A DNA stretch of 48,254 nt, from positions 1 to 48,254 of the forward strand of contig JBJXGO010000094.1 in NCBI GenBank assembly GCA_046160345.1, in the 5' to 3' direction. A program made the translations under genes and the position numbers. The first letter of the stretch is position 1. Every line of letters begins with the position of its first letter. The notes below the pieces were generated by a model. It did no database searches. It was not told where the DNA came from and saw only the letters and a program-made list of their open reading frames with translations. The stretch is from M3007 sp046160345 (GTDB lineage: Bacteria > Bacteroidota > Bacteroidia > Chitinophagales > Saprospiraceae). Shown here in pieces: positions 9,173 to 17,332 of this stretch.

Positions 9173-10669
9173 TCAATCAACTTCTATGCTTACCCCGCTT
9201 TTTTTGTTATTTCCGTCACCACTTTTTTTATCCGAAACAACAATTCGGCTACCACTTTTCAGTTTTCTTGCAATGGCAGAATACGGACCAATTACCACGG
9301 TTTCACCCGCTTGCAAACCCGAGACAATCTCGATATAGTCATTGTCCTGAATACCGGTCTTCACTTCTCGTATTCCAACCGTATCTCCTGACACCACAAA
9401 CACAATTTCCTTGATTATGTCACTTTCCTTATTTTCCTTATTAGAGGAAGCAGGGGATTCATCCTCGTCCTCATCCTCGTCCTTGGGTTTTTCATCCTTG
9501 TTTTCATCATCTCTGGCCGTAACCGCGATGATTGGGACAGAAAGGGTTCCATCAGCCGTATGTGTAAAAATATCCACGGATGCAGACATTCCCGGACGGA
9601 AAGGATAACGTCGACCATCCTTTAGCAGATCAGCATAGGAAGTGCCATCCACCCTGATTTTGACCACAAAGTTGGTTACCTGATCGGTATTGAGGCTGAC
9701 CCCGCCAACAGAACCAACATTGCTTGCGCTATTGGCAATCTCAGAGACTTTACCTTTGAATTTGCGACCCAGGTAAGCGTCCACCTCTATATCTACGTCG
9801 TCGTTGAGACTGACTTTTAGAATATCATTTTCGCTTACATCTACCTGTACCTCCATGGTACGAAGATTTGCAACGCGCATCATTTCAGTGCCAGCCATTT
9901 GAAGGGTCCCCACTACGCGCTCGCCCTTTTCTACGTTCAATTGGCTGATGATCCCGCTTACAGGGGCTGTAACAATTGTTTTTTGCAAGCTGGTACGAAG
10001 TTCTTTCAAGCGTGCAGTGGCACTATTAATCCCAAATTCTGATGCTTTAACCCCGGCCTGAGCGCTTGATAGGGCGCTTTCTGCCGACCTTAAACCAGCT
10101 TCTGAAGCGGCCACAGCGCTTTCTGCAGATTTTAGGTTACTCTGAGAAGTTTCAAATTCGGCAGTAGAAATAACCCCGTCTTTGTACAGTTTTTCGTTGC
10201 GGGTATGCGCACTCCGAGCCACTTCCAGTTGAGCAACTACACGCTGTCGATCAGCTCTCAACTGCGCTATTTGTGCGCTGCTTCCTTCTGCATTGGAACT
10301 GGACACATCTCGTTGGGAGCGGGCCGTACCTACCGAAGCCTGCCCTTGTTCGAGCGCACTCTGATATTCGTCAGGTTTAATTTTTGCAAGTACTTGACCG
10401 ATTGTAACAGAGTCGCCCTCTTTCACATATAATTCAATGATTTCACCCGAAACGTCGGAGCTGATCTTAACCTCCGTTTCCGGAAATATTTTTCCACTTG
10501 CACTTACAGTTTCTTTTATAGTGCGTTTTTCGGCTTTTTCAACCGTTACCTCCTCGCCCTTGGGTTTCTGACGAGATTTGATTACTGCAGCAGCTACCAG
10601 TAGTACGAATACGCCAAGTAGGATGTAAAGCAGGGTTCTTTTTTTTCGTTTGGGCTGTTGACTTGCCAT
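9173..10669 (-). CDS. HlyD-family membrane fusion (periplasmic adaptor) protein
   Basis: A 498-residue adaptor of the RND/MacA/HlyD class. The ATG at 10669 (MASQQPKRKKRTLLYILLG) is preferred over earlier in-frame starts because it puts a basic patch directly before the single N-terminal membrane helix. A biotinyl-lipoyl-like half (ISSDVSGEIIELYVKEGDSVTIGQVLAKI) precedes a long Ala/Ser-rich coiled-coil hairpin (about residues 100-235). The second lipoyl half follows (TAPVSGIISQLNVEKGERV), then beta-barrel and proximal domains. An acidic low-complexity linker (DEDEDEDES) interrupts the last domain. Such proteins bridge an inner-membrane transporter and a TolC-like channel, but neither partner is encoded next to it here, so the substrate is unknown. 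Confidence 0.88.
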   Translation of the reverse strand: MASQQPKRKKRTLLYILLGVFVLLVAAAVIKSRQKPKGEEVTVEKAEKRTIKETVSASGKIFPETEVKISSDVSGEIIELYVKEGDSVTIGQVLAKIKPDEYQSALEQGQASVGTARSQRDVSSSNAEGSSAQIAQLRADRQRVVAQLEVARSAHTRNEKLYKDGVISTAEFETSQSNLKSAESAVAASEAGLRSAESALSSAQAGVKASEFGINSATARLKELRTSLQKTIVTAPVSGIISQLNVEKGERVVGTLQMAGTEMMRVANLRTMEVQVDVSENDILKVSLNDDVDIEVDAYLGRKFKGKVSEIANSASNVGSVGGVSLNTDQVTNFVVKIRVDGTSYADLLKDGRRYPFRPGMSASVDIFTHTADGTLSVPIIAVTARDDENKDEKPKDEDEDEDESPASSNKENKESDIIKEIVFVVSGDTVGIREVKTGIQDNDYIEIVSGLQAGETVVIGPYSAIARKLKSGSRIVVSDKKSGDGNNKKSGVSIEVD

Positions 10670-10827
10670 TTGTAAAGATGCCTTTGGTACAGAAAAACTT
10701 ACTTTAATGGCAAAGGTGGGATTTAACAATTTGATAAGCACAAGACTTGGATAAAAGACACAAAATGCCAGATGAAGATTAGTTCTGGAAGGGTTGAGGT
10801 ACAGTTGTTCAGACACAACAAAAAAAT

Positions 10828-10857
10828 CGCCGGAGCGATTGTGACATCTCTCCGGCG
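10828..10857 (-). terminator. Terminator after the small gene ending at 10922
   Basis: An 8-bp stem, CGCCGGAG (10828-10835) with CTCCGGCG (10850-10857), has a 14-base loop. On the minus strand it is followed by ATTTTTTTG, a clear U-tract. It supports transcription of the small gene just upstream. Confidence 0.7.
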
Positions 10858-10921
10858 GAGGGCACGCGCGAGGCGTGAAAAAGTTGGAAAGGAGTTTAGG
10901 AGGGAAAAAACGGGAGTGGAA

Positions 10922-11413
10922 TCATATTTTGTCTTCTTGCATCCTACTTCGAATGCGTTGTATAAGTGCCGGGGAGGCTTTTTCGCGCGAAATATTTGCT
11001 TTGAGCAAAGAGCGCAATGATTCCACATCGGGAGATTCCGGTTGTCTGGGCGCGGGTTTTTCGGCAAAAACTTGTTGCTCTATAATTGCTTGGTCTTGGG
11101 GTCCATTTGGGTTAAGCGGGTCGCTGACCCGGAGTTTGTCACTGGCGGGTATGCCAGTTTCTTTGCGTGCGTTTTTCATACTAACGTGAATTTGTGTCAG
11201 CGTTTTATCGCATGGATTGCTGCCCCTGGGGTTGTCATTACCTACAAAACCGGGTTGCCCATATTGTCCGCTACGGCTGCCAACCGAGCTAAGACATATT
11301 GATACGGGCGACCTATTAATAACGGCCCTTGTGATAAGTGTCAACCACGCGAGGGAGCGGGCGCCTGTAGATGCCTGCTGACCTGCAATAGAACGATGAC
11401 GTGTGAATAACAT
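10922..11413 (-). CDS. Small protein downstream of the ECF sigma factor, anti-sigma-like tail
   Basis: Not firmly recognised. The frame is open for 163 codons from an ATG at 11413; an internal ATG at 11179 (MKNARKETGIPASD) would give 85 residues, and I cannot choose with certainty. The C-terminus, VESLRSLLKANISREKASPA followed by LIQRIRSRM, resembles the end of short zinc-finger anti-sigma factors (LRxLLK...E.AP..LxxRIR). Their HxxxCxxC zinc motif is absent. Its position directly after an ECF sigma gene fits a regulator, which is inference. A strong terminator separates it from the sigma gene, and another (10828-10857) closes it. Confidence 0.45.
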   Translation of the reverse strand: MLFTRHRSIAGQQASTGARSLAWLTLITRAVINRSPVSICLSSVGSRSGQYGQPGFVGNDNPRGSNPCDKTLTQIHVSMKNARKETGIPASDKLRVSDPLNPNGPQDQAIIEQQVFAEKPAPRQPESPDVESLRSLLKANISREKASPALIQRIRSRMQEDKI

Positions 11414-11466
11414 GGTGTGATGTTTTTTTATTGGTGAATTGACTATTGGGGAAATTTATTTATGCG

Positions 11467-11521
11467 AAAAAAGGGTTTGCCGCAGGCAGTTTAAAAACTA
11501 CTTTCGGGCAAACCCTTTTTT
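11467..11521 (-). terminator. Strong terminator of the ECF sigma factor gene
   Basis: A 15-bp stem (11467-11481 with 11507-11521, core AAGGGTTTGCC/GGCAAACCCTT) encloses a 25-base loop, and TTTTTTCGC follows on the minus strand. The sigma gene stop codon lies in the upstream arm. Confidence 0.8.
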
Positions 11522-12113
11522 ATACTGCTCCAGGAGTATCCTCATCCTCGCCTACGCACCCTTCATTGTCCTGAACATTGTAGCCATTGGAACGTCCGTA
11601 AACTTCGAGTTTCTTTGCTAAAATGTTGCGGGCGCGGTGCAGGCGCGAACGGACCGTGCCAATCGGAATACCAAGAATAGCGGCAATTTCCTCGTAAGTA
11701 AAGTCTTCGAGGTCCAAAAGCACTACCGTTCGGAAGTTAGGCGAAAGGGCGTTGATAGCGGATGTCACCTCGTCGCCCATACGATCGTTTTGTGGGCCTT
11801 CGGCCACAGGCAATAATCGTACAGCGGGATCTTCAATATCGCGGGTGCGTGGCTGCGTTTTGCGGCTGCGCCATTCATTGATGAAGGCATTGCGGCAAAT
11901 CCGGAACAACCATGCTTTGGCGTTTGTCTCGGCTGTATAGCGCTCGATAAAACGCCAAGCTTTAGTAAAAGTCTCCTGCGCAAGATCCTCTGCCTGCGTC
12001 CGATCGCCCGTTAGACGGAAGGAGAAGGCATATACAGCATCGAGCAGTGGAACGAACTCCTGCTCGAACACCTGACTTTGAGAACAGTTTGCGGTGAAGG
12101 TTAGGGTAGCCAT
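11520..12113 (-). CDS. RNA polymerase ECF (sigma-70 family) sigma factor
   Basis: A 197-residue extracytoplasmic-function sigma factor that would redirect RNA polymerase to a specific regulon. Region 2 is seen at about residues 20-60 (DAVYAFSFRLTGDRTQAEDL, QETFTKAWRFIERY), and region 4.2 at about residues 123-170 (LSPNFRTVVLLDLEDFTYEE, IAAILGIPIGTVRSRLHRA). The tail after residue 172 is acidic and variable. Length and order are normal for the RpoE-like group. A cognate anti-sigma factor is not obvious, but the small gene downstream is a candidate. A possible promoter lies at 12144-12174. Confidence 0.93.
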   Translation of the reverse strand: MATLTFTANCSQSQVFEQEFVPLLDAVYAFSFRLTGDRTQAEDLAQETFTKAWRFIERYTAETNAKAWLFRICRNAFINEWRSRKTQPRTRDIEDPAVRLLPVAEGPQNDRMGDEVTSAINALSPNFRTVVLLDLEDFTYEEIAAILGIPIGTVRSRLHRARNILAKKLEVYGRSNGYNVQDNEGCVGEDEDTPGAV

Positions 12114-12143
12114 AAAGGTTTAGGTTTGGTGAATTCGGAACTG

Positions 12144-12174
12144 CAAAGGTCGCCGATAAGGCAACACAACACAA
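12144..12174 (-). promoter_or_regulatory. Possible promoter of the ECF sigma gene
   Basis: On the minus strand, GACCTTTG (12151-12144) matches the Bacteroidota -7 box TAnnTTTG at all but the first fixed position. A TTG (12174-12172) lies 20 bases upstream. The start codon follows about 30 bases later. Confidence 0.4.
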
Positions 12175-12245
12175 GGGGGTGGTGGTTGAGTTCCCTAAAA
12201 ACAAAATTTTTAAAAATAATATTGAAAAGACAAAGAAGAGTGGGT

Positions 12246-12716
12246 TTAAATCGTACCCCTATTTCGGGTGCGCCAAATGGAAAGCATCATTCGGATGGCA
12301 AATGCCGGGGCCGCAATTGCGCTACCAACGCCAAAAAAAAGCATTTCAGCCCAAATATAGTCCTCTATTACAGGTCGTTGTGAAATCGGAAGATGCCCGG
12401 TAAGCGGCTCCCAGGTTTGTTCTTCAATGAAACCCAAAAACTCGTTGATTCTTTCAATCAACCAAAAACAAAGCGGAAACATGAGGAGCATCAGCGCTAT
12501 TTTTAGCACCTGCTGCTTATTGATAAAAGTATGCCTGAGCAGGAAAATATATCGCGTAAGGGTGATCAACACCACCACAAAAAACACGTTGGTAATTTCA
12601 AAGGGCCACACATGCATCGCTTTGTAAATAGGGTACAATACTGCCCAGACCGCGATGGCGGTGATAATCCACCACAGTATTTCAAGGGTGATTTTCAATG
12701 TGTTGGATTTATTCAT
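12246..12716 (-). CDS. Four-helix membrane protein of unknown function
   Basis: Not recognised. This is a 156-residue protein with hydrophobic segments near residues 9-30, 39-60, 70-92 and 122-148. Short charged loops separate them, including RHTFINKQQ and EEQTWEPLTGHLPISQ. There are no catalytic or transport motifs. It lies between the sigma gene and the symporter on the same strand, 47 bases after the symporter stop, and might be the last gene of the symporter transcript. Confidence 0.65.
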   Translation of the reverse strand: MNKSNTLKITLEILWWIITAIAVWAVLYPIYKAMHVWPFEITNVFFVVVLITLTRYIFLLRHTFINKQQVLKIALMLLMFPLCFWLIERINEFLGFIEEQTWEPLTGHLPISQRPVIEDYIWAEMLFFGVGSAIAAPAFAIRMMLSIWRTRNRGTI

Positions 12717-12763
12717 GCTGTTTATAATTTTGAAGCGTTCTGACGGTCAGAAAACAACTGTTT

Positions 12764-14200
12764 CTAAATTGCTGCGGCTTTATTCCAAAAGCTCCCCAAT
12801 ACCATCCCCAGAGCACTGGCAAAAAGTCCGTATATTATGGACGGTACCTCAAGCAGCACCTGTGTTGCGCCCTCAAAATTGCCTGATTCTGCCAAGGGCG
12901 GCAAACACCAATTAGCGGCAAACCAAACAACAAGGCCAGAAATCATCGAAACTATAGCTCCGAGCCCAGTGGCGGGTTTCCAATAAAGACCGGCGATGAG
13001 CGGCACAAAAAGCGAGACCAGACTGAATGCCGAGGATTCTCCCACCAATTCAAAAATATTATCGCGAGATAGTGCCATCATGCCGGTGATAATTGCCACG
13101 CCTACTAGTGAAATGCGCATTATGCGCAAAAGTTGCATATCCGTGATACTTCGGTAAAAAGGGCGAACGAGGTTTTCGCCAATAACCGTGGCTGGAGCCA
13201 GCATAGCACCACTACAAGTGCTTAATATGGCGGAGATCAAGGCTCCGAAAAAGAAAATTTGCATGGCTGGCCCACTATGTTGAAGCACCATGGTGGGGAT
13301 AATCATTTGGGCGTCTCCCTCCAAAAGTTCAGGGTATAGTATCCGTGCACAAAAGCAAATGATAAGCGGCAACATTGCTATGGAAAGGTACATAAAGGAA
13401 GAAGCGTAACAAGCCCACACCGATGAACGTACGCTTTTGGCTGCCATAACCCGTTGAAAAACATCTTGTTGTGGAACGCTTCCAAGCCCAATGGTCATCC
13501 AGGCAGCAAACCAATGGATAATTTCTGTGGGCTTTGGGTCTGGAAAGAATTGAAAAAAATTGGGCGGTGCAGCGGCCACCATTTTGCCAAACCCGCCCAC
13601 CTGGATCACCATGCTCACCGCAAGCACCAATAATCCGACAATAATCGCGATGGTTTGTACGAAATCAGTGATGGCCACTGACCACATTCCACCAACATAG
13701 GTGTATAAAAGCACCAACGTGGTACAAAGCAGCACTCCCCACTCCCGCTCCATGCCAACCACAGCCTCCATTACAATTGCCAGGGCAACAATTTGTGCGG
13801 CAATCCAGCTAAAATAAGAAGGCACCATGAAGATGGCAGAGGTTATTTCTGCCGACCTTCCAAATCGTATCCGATAAAAATCATTGAAAGTCAGGATTTT
13901 GAGATTGTAGAGCGGTCTTGCGACAAGTAAACCGGCCAACAGCAGACAGAGCGCGGCACCAAAGGGGTCTTCGATGACACCCAACAAACCATGCTGGGCA
14001 AATTCAGCACCTGCGCCCAGCACCGTTTCAGAACCAAACCAGGTGGCAAAAAGCGCAAAAGCGACCATAAACATAGGCAGGCCCTTGCCAGCCAATACAA
14101 AATCGGCAGTCGTTTTTACACGCCGCGAAGCCCACCAACCTACCGCTAAAGTACCCAAGAGATATAAGCCAATAAAGCCGACCAACAATCCATTTTGCAT
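12764..14200 (-). CDS. Sodium:solute symporter (SSS family)
   Basis: A 478-residue inner-membrane protein of the sodium:solute symporter family, which uses the sodium gradient to import solutes. The ATG at 14200 (MQNGLLVGFIGLYLLGTLAVG) is chosen because a TACCTTTG -7 box at 14231-14238 lies upstream and would leave an earlier start untranscribed. Family features include GWWASRRVKTTADFVLAGKG, then ATWFGSETVLGA near residue 60, and about 12-13 helices in all. YVGGMWSVAITDFVQ is typical of the region around TM5-TM6. The substrate cannot be read from the sequence; proline/pantothenate-like and undefined SSS members look similar. Confidence 0.88.
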   Translation of the reverse strand: MQNGLLVGFIGLYLLGTLAVGWWASRRVKTTADFVLAGKGLPMFMVAFALFATWFGSETVLGAGAEFAQHGLLGVIEDPFGAALCLLLAGLLVARPLYNLKILTFNDFYRIRFGRSAEITSAIFMVPSYFSWIAAQIVALAIVMEAVVGMEREWGVLLCTTLVLLYTYVGGMWSVAITDFVQTIAIIVGLLVLAVSMVIQVGGFGKMVAAAPPNFFQFFPDPKPTEIIHWFAAWMTIGLGSVPQQDVFQRVMAAKSVRSSVWACYASSFMYLSIAMLPLIICFCARILYPELLEGDAQMIIPTMVLQHSGPAMQIFFFGALISAILSTCSGAMLAPATVIGENLVRPFYRSITDMQLLRIMRISLVGVAIITGMMALSRDNIFELVGESSAFSLVSLFVPLIAGLYWKPATGLGAIVSMISGLVVWFAANWCLPPLAESGNFEGATQVLLEVPSIIYGLFASALGMVLGSFWNKAAAI

Positions 14201-14230
14201 GAGAAAACAACAGGGTTTGGATTTTCGGGC

Positions 14231-14238
14231 CAAAGGTA
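14231..14238 (-). promoter_or_regulatory. -7 box of the sodium:solute symporter promoter
   Basis: The minus strand reads TACCTTTG, a full match to the Bacteroidota -7 consensus TAnnTTTG, about 30 bases before the chosen ATG. No TTG was found at the expected -33 distance. Confidence 0.5.
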
Positions 14239-14361
14239 AAAAGTGTTGGCTTGGCCACCTTAGGGTTTTCAAAACGCTGTCAGTATATTTCTTGATCTTT
14301 TTATTCAAACACTTAAAGCAAGAATAAAGACGGTTTTCTAAGGCATCGGGGCTTAACTTTT

Positions 14362-14369
14362 TACATTTG
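14362..14369 (+). promoter_or_regulatory. -7 box of the tatC promoter
   Basis: TACATTTG matches TAnnTTTG and lies 71 bases before the tatC ATG, so a leader of about 65 bases is expected. With the opposite box at 14231-14238 it makes a divergent promoter region. Confidence 0.5.
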
Positions 14370-14440
14370 CGGGGTCTAAGGGCGAAACAACCGTTCATAC
14401 ATACTATAACCCTTGCAACAGATATTCAAATCAAACTACC

Positions 14441-15328
14441 ATGCCTCTCGATCAGCAGCACGAACATGACCGTCAGCACGACAAACGCGGCGAGATGACT
14501 TTTTTTGATCATATTATAGAATTGCGCAAGCACATTTTGCGCTCGGTATTGGCCATAGCCGTGGTGGCTATAGTGTGTTTTTTAAATAAAGAATTTGTTT
14601 TCAATACACTGATTTTTGGTCCTAAAAACCCGGACTTTCCAACCTATAGGGTTATATGCAGTTTTTCCCATTGGGTGGGAGCCGGAGATGCGATGTGTTT
14701 TACACCCCCGAAGTTCAACATAATTACACGAGAGCTGGGCGAGGTGTTGATGCAGCACCTGTATATTTCATTTTGTTTGGGAATTATTGGCGCCTTTCCG
14801 TTCATATTTTGGGAATTTTGGAAATTTGTACGACCGGGTTTGAACGATGTTGAGCAAAAGGCTGTGCGTGGAATTGTAGGTATTTGCACCTTACTTTTTC
14901 TATTAGGAGTAGCGTTTGGCTATTACATTATTGCTCCATTTTCCATCAGTTTCCTGGCTGGCTACTCAGTGGAAGGGATTGACGTATCCCCCACCCTAAG
15001 CTCCTACGTGACTTATATGACGATGTTCACCTTACCCATGGGTTTGGTTTTTGAGATGCCTGTTATGGCTTATTTTTTTGCTAAAATAGGGTTGTTGGGC
15101 GCCGCTTTTATGCGCAACTACCGCCGGCACGCCATAGTTGTCATTCTTATCGTTGCAGCAATTATTACTCCACCAGATGTAGTGGCGCAAACACTGGTAA
15201 CCATACCGCTATTTGGGCTATACGAATTAAGTATTTTGGTGGTGCAAAGGGTTCAACGCAAGCGAGAAAAACTCCTCAATGCTACTGAAATCACAAGCCG
15301 TCGGGTAAACCCCGACCAGGAGGACTAA
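14441..15328 (+). CDS. tatC: Sec-independent (twin-arginine) translocase subunit TatC
   Basis: A 295-residue inner-membrane protein, the core receptor of the Tat pathway, which exports folded proteins with twin-arginine signals. The cytoplasmic N-terminal motif MTFFDHIIELRKHILRS (about residues 19-35) holds the conserved HL/I-E-L-R signature, and six membrane segments can be traced. The FWKFVRPGLNDVEQKA loop (after FIFWE) and PVMAYFFAKIGLL are family hallmarks, as is ITPPDVVAQ near TM6. Bacteroidota TatC often carries an enlarged first periplasmic loop, as here (about residues 55-100). TatA and TatB are not nearby. A DppB-like permease gene follows 33 bases downstream and may be co-transcribed. 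Confidence 0.95.
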   Translation: MPLDQQHEHDRQHDKRGEMTFFDHIIELRKHILRSVLAIAVVAIVCFLNKEFVFNTLIFGPKNPDFPTYRVICSFSHWVGAGDAMCFTPPKFNIITRELGEVLMQHLYISFCLGIIGAFPFIFWEFWKFVRPGLNDVEQKAVRGIVGICTLLFLLGVAFGYYIIAPFSISFLAGYSVEGIDVSPTLSSYVTYMTMFTLPMGLVFEMPVMAYFFAKIGLLGAAFMRNYRRHAIVVILIVAAIITPPDVVAQTLVTIPLFGLYELSILVVQRVQRKREKLLNATEITSRRVNPDQED

Positions 15329-15361
15329 GTATAACCGTCCACAGCCCAACTGTTTTGTTTT

Positions 15362-16846
15362 ATGCTAAAATATTTAATACGACGAACACTTTGGGCCTTG
15401 CCCACCTTGTTTGTCATATCATTTTTGGCATTCGGCTTGGGCAGGAGTGCACCGGGCGACCCAATAGTGAATGTTTTTGGAGAAGAGTCCTATAACACGC
15501 TCGACCCTGCACAACAAGCTGAAAAGTATAGAGCCAAAGCCACACGGCTAGGACTTGATGGCCCGGTATTTTACATTACAATCACTACCCTTGCTTATCC
15601 CGATACGCTTTGGCGTATATTTCCATTCGACCGGCGCGAAAGATTGAAAAAACTGGTTGGCCAATCGGGCAATTGGCCTGCCGTGGAATATTATGATAAA
15701 GCGGTATCCGCGGCGGCACGCGCAATAGAAGGGTTGCCAAATTCACTTCCTCAAAGCGCACAATTGCGAAATGATCTGACGGCCCTGCTTCGCACCGATC
15801 AGATCCCACTACTTGATTCTGGTATAAATCAACTGAATGCGCGGGCTTCTGAAATTCCTACTGTAGAAATTTCAAAATACCCAGCCGACTTAAGCCTGTC
15901 AGAAGCCCGCAATTCAGCGCCACAATTTTCCGACTTAACCAAAGCGCTTTTGCTGCTAGATACTGCGGCATACAAATTGCGAGCCGAAAAACTTCCAAAC
16001 AAACTCCGAATGCCCGCAATCTATTGGCACGGAATTGAAAATCAATACCATAGTTGGCTTTCAGGATTTTTAACCGGCGATTTGGGGCTTACGAGGCGCT
16101 TGGTAGCAGTATCGGTTGACCTGCAATCCAGCCTGCTTTCTACCTTGGCTATCAATTTTTTGGCCATGTTTTTGGCCTACCTCATTGCGATACCATTGGG
16201 TGTGGAAATGGCAAGACGAAAAGGGAGGTGGTTTGACCGTTGGGGCAAACGGACCTTGTTTTTCCTTTATTCCATGCCCGTTTTTTGGTTAGGAGGCTTG
16301 CTTATCATGATATTTACAAACACCAGTTGGGGCCACGCAATGCTGCCCTCTATTTATTTTGATGTACAAGATGCCTGGCAACCCGGAAAAACTACATTTG
16401 GCGAATGGTGGAGCGCCAATGCTTCAAAATGTGTGCTTCCTATCGTTATCCTGACCCTGCACGCTCTGGCGATGTTGGCCTTGCAAATGCGCAGCGGGGT
16501 GCTAGGCACCATGACAGAAGACTATATTCGGACAGCAAGAGCCAAAGGTGTGTCGGAGGAGGATGTGTATTGGAGTCATGCTTTCCAAAACGCACTTTTT
16601 CCTATCATCACAATATTTGCGAGTATTTTGCCGGCAGTGTTTACGGGATCCCTGGTGGTAGAGGTATTGTTCGGATTCCCAGGCATGGGCAGCAAAACCA
16701 TTGAGGCTTACCACGGAAAAGACCTCCCACTGTTATCTGCGATTATGATGGTGGCTGCTGTGCTCACCATAACAGGAAGTCTAATTGCGGATGTCCTTTA
16801 CGCTTGGGCTGACCCTCGTGTGCGATTTTCAAAAAAAGACGGCTAA
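15362..16846 (+). CDS. DppB-type ABC transporter permease with a large periplasmic insert
   Basis: A 494-residue inner-membrane permease of the oligopeptide/dipeptide/nickel class. The N-terminus MLKYLIRRTLWALPTLFVIS then GRSAPGDP is the classic DppB opening, with the first helix at residues 8-27. The BPD transport domain with five helices occupies about residues 255-490, including YIRTARAKGVSEEDV, the EAA-type cytoplasmic loop that docks the ATPase, and FGFPGMGSKTIEAYHGKDLP. Between the two parts lies a polar segment of about 200 residues, so the protein is much longer than the roughly 310-340 residues of enterobacterial DppB. No partner permease, ATPase or binding protein is encoded in the window. 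The stop codon sits inside the terminator hairpin. Confidence 0.9.
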   Translation: MLKYLIRRTLWALPTLFVISFLAFGLGRSAPGDPIVNVFGEESYNTLDPAQQAEKYRAKATRLGLDGPVFYITITTLAYPDTLWRIFPFDRRERLKKLVGQSGNWPAVEYYDKAVSAAARAIEGLPNSLPQSAQLRNDLTALLRTDQIPLLDSGINQLNARASEIPTVEISKYPADLSLSEARNSAPQFSDLTKALLLLDTAAYKLRAEKLPNKLRMPAIYWHGIENQYHSWLSGFLTGDLGLTRRLVAVSVDLQSSLLSTLAINFLAMFLAYLIAIPLGVEMARRKGRWFDRWGKRTLFFLYSMPVFWLGGLLIMIFTNTSWGHAMLPSIYFDVQDAWQPGKTTFGEWWSANASKCVLPIVILTLHALAMLALQMRSGVLGTMTEDYIRTARAKGVSEEDVYWSHAFQNALFPIITIFASILPAVFTGSLVVEVLFGFPGMGSKTIEAYHGKDLPLLSAIMMVAAVLTITGSLIADVLYAWADPRVRFSKKDG

Positions 16847-16872
16847 TTTTCTGATATACAGAAGATTAGCCG
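16840..16872. terminator. Bidirectional terminator between the permease gene and tRNA-Cys
   Basis: A 14-bp stem with one G-T pair (16840-16853 with 16859-16872; CGGCTAATTTTCTG/CAGAAGATTAGCCG) has a 5-base loop. A T-run lies on the plus side at 16879-16883 and an A-run at 16831-16837 serves the minus strand, so it can end both converging transcripts. Confidence 0.75.
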
Positions 16873-16884
16873 GCTACATTTTTG

Positions 16885-16955
16885 AGGTTTCCAGCGGATT
16901 CGAACCGCTGTAGCAGCTTTTGCAGAGCTGTGCCTAACCGCTCGGCCAGGAAACC
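16885..16955 (-). tRNA. tRNA-Cys (GCA)
   Basis: The minus strand folds as a 71-base cloverleaf. The acceptor pairs GGTTTCC with GGAAACC, the D-arm is GCCGAGCGGTTAGGC, and the anticodon stem CAGCT/AGCTG carries loop CTGCAAA with anticodon GCA. A 4-base variable loop and a T-arm AGCGG-TTCGAAT-CCGCT complete it. Discriminator base U73, the main identity base of cysteine tRNAs, is present. The 3' CCA is not encoded. Confidence 0.95.
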
Positions 16956-17235
16956 ATTCACTTGTTTTTCGCAAAAGCCTACTTTTTTGATCGCATCAAA
17001 ATACTTAAGCTGAAAGCGGGTGCAAAGAAACGGGTTTTTCCTTGAAAAAAGCAAACGTAAAGGGCGATGAATTTAATTATTATGACAAAAAGGCCATAAT
17101 TCGGCAAAAAGCGGCTATTCGAGACAAGGTTTCTTGAAAACGCTTCACAATCCAACGGCAATTCCGCTGGACAGGTCGGGTTGCTTAAATCTGGATTAAT
17201 CGCCGTTTTGTGTAAAGAAAGTTCTTCATAATCGC
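16956..17235. other. Intergenic stretch without a recognised gene
   Basis: This is the upstream flank of tRNA-Cys on one side and of the second symporter on the other. No convincing open frame was seen; short frames here lack a start or codon pattern worth calling. A tRNA promoter presumably lies within, but no exact TAnnTTTG match was found near it. Confidence 0.5.
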
Positions 17236-17263
17236 TTGATTTTCCTGACCCTTCCTACATTTG
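17236..17263 (+). promoter_or_regulatory. Bacteroidota-type promoter of the second symporter
   Basis: TTG at 17236-17238, a 17-base spacer, then TACATTTG at 17256-17263 match the -33/-7 consensus. The expected transcript start, near 17270, rules out the upstream in-frame TTG at 17261 as a start codon. Confidence 0.6.
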
Positions 17264-17332
17264 GCCAGCCTTAGCCAGACCCAAGTTTTTTGCCACACCA
17301 TTTTTCATTTCATTTTTTTCAACTGGACACTT

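Noticed and set aside
9425..9500. Repeated GAT/GAG/GAC triplets suggesting a tandem repeat
   Set aside because: This is the coding sequence of the acidic linker in the HlyD adaptor, not a separate repeat element.
14201..14398. N-terminal extension of the first sodium:solute symporter
   Set aside because: The -7 box at 14231-14238 lies within it, and the family N-terminus starts at 14200.
16885..16955. tRNA-Cys as an integration site for a genomic island
   Set aside because: No integrase gene and no repeated tRNA 3' end were found beside it.
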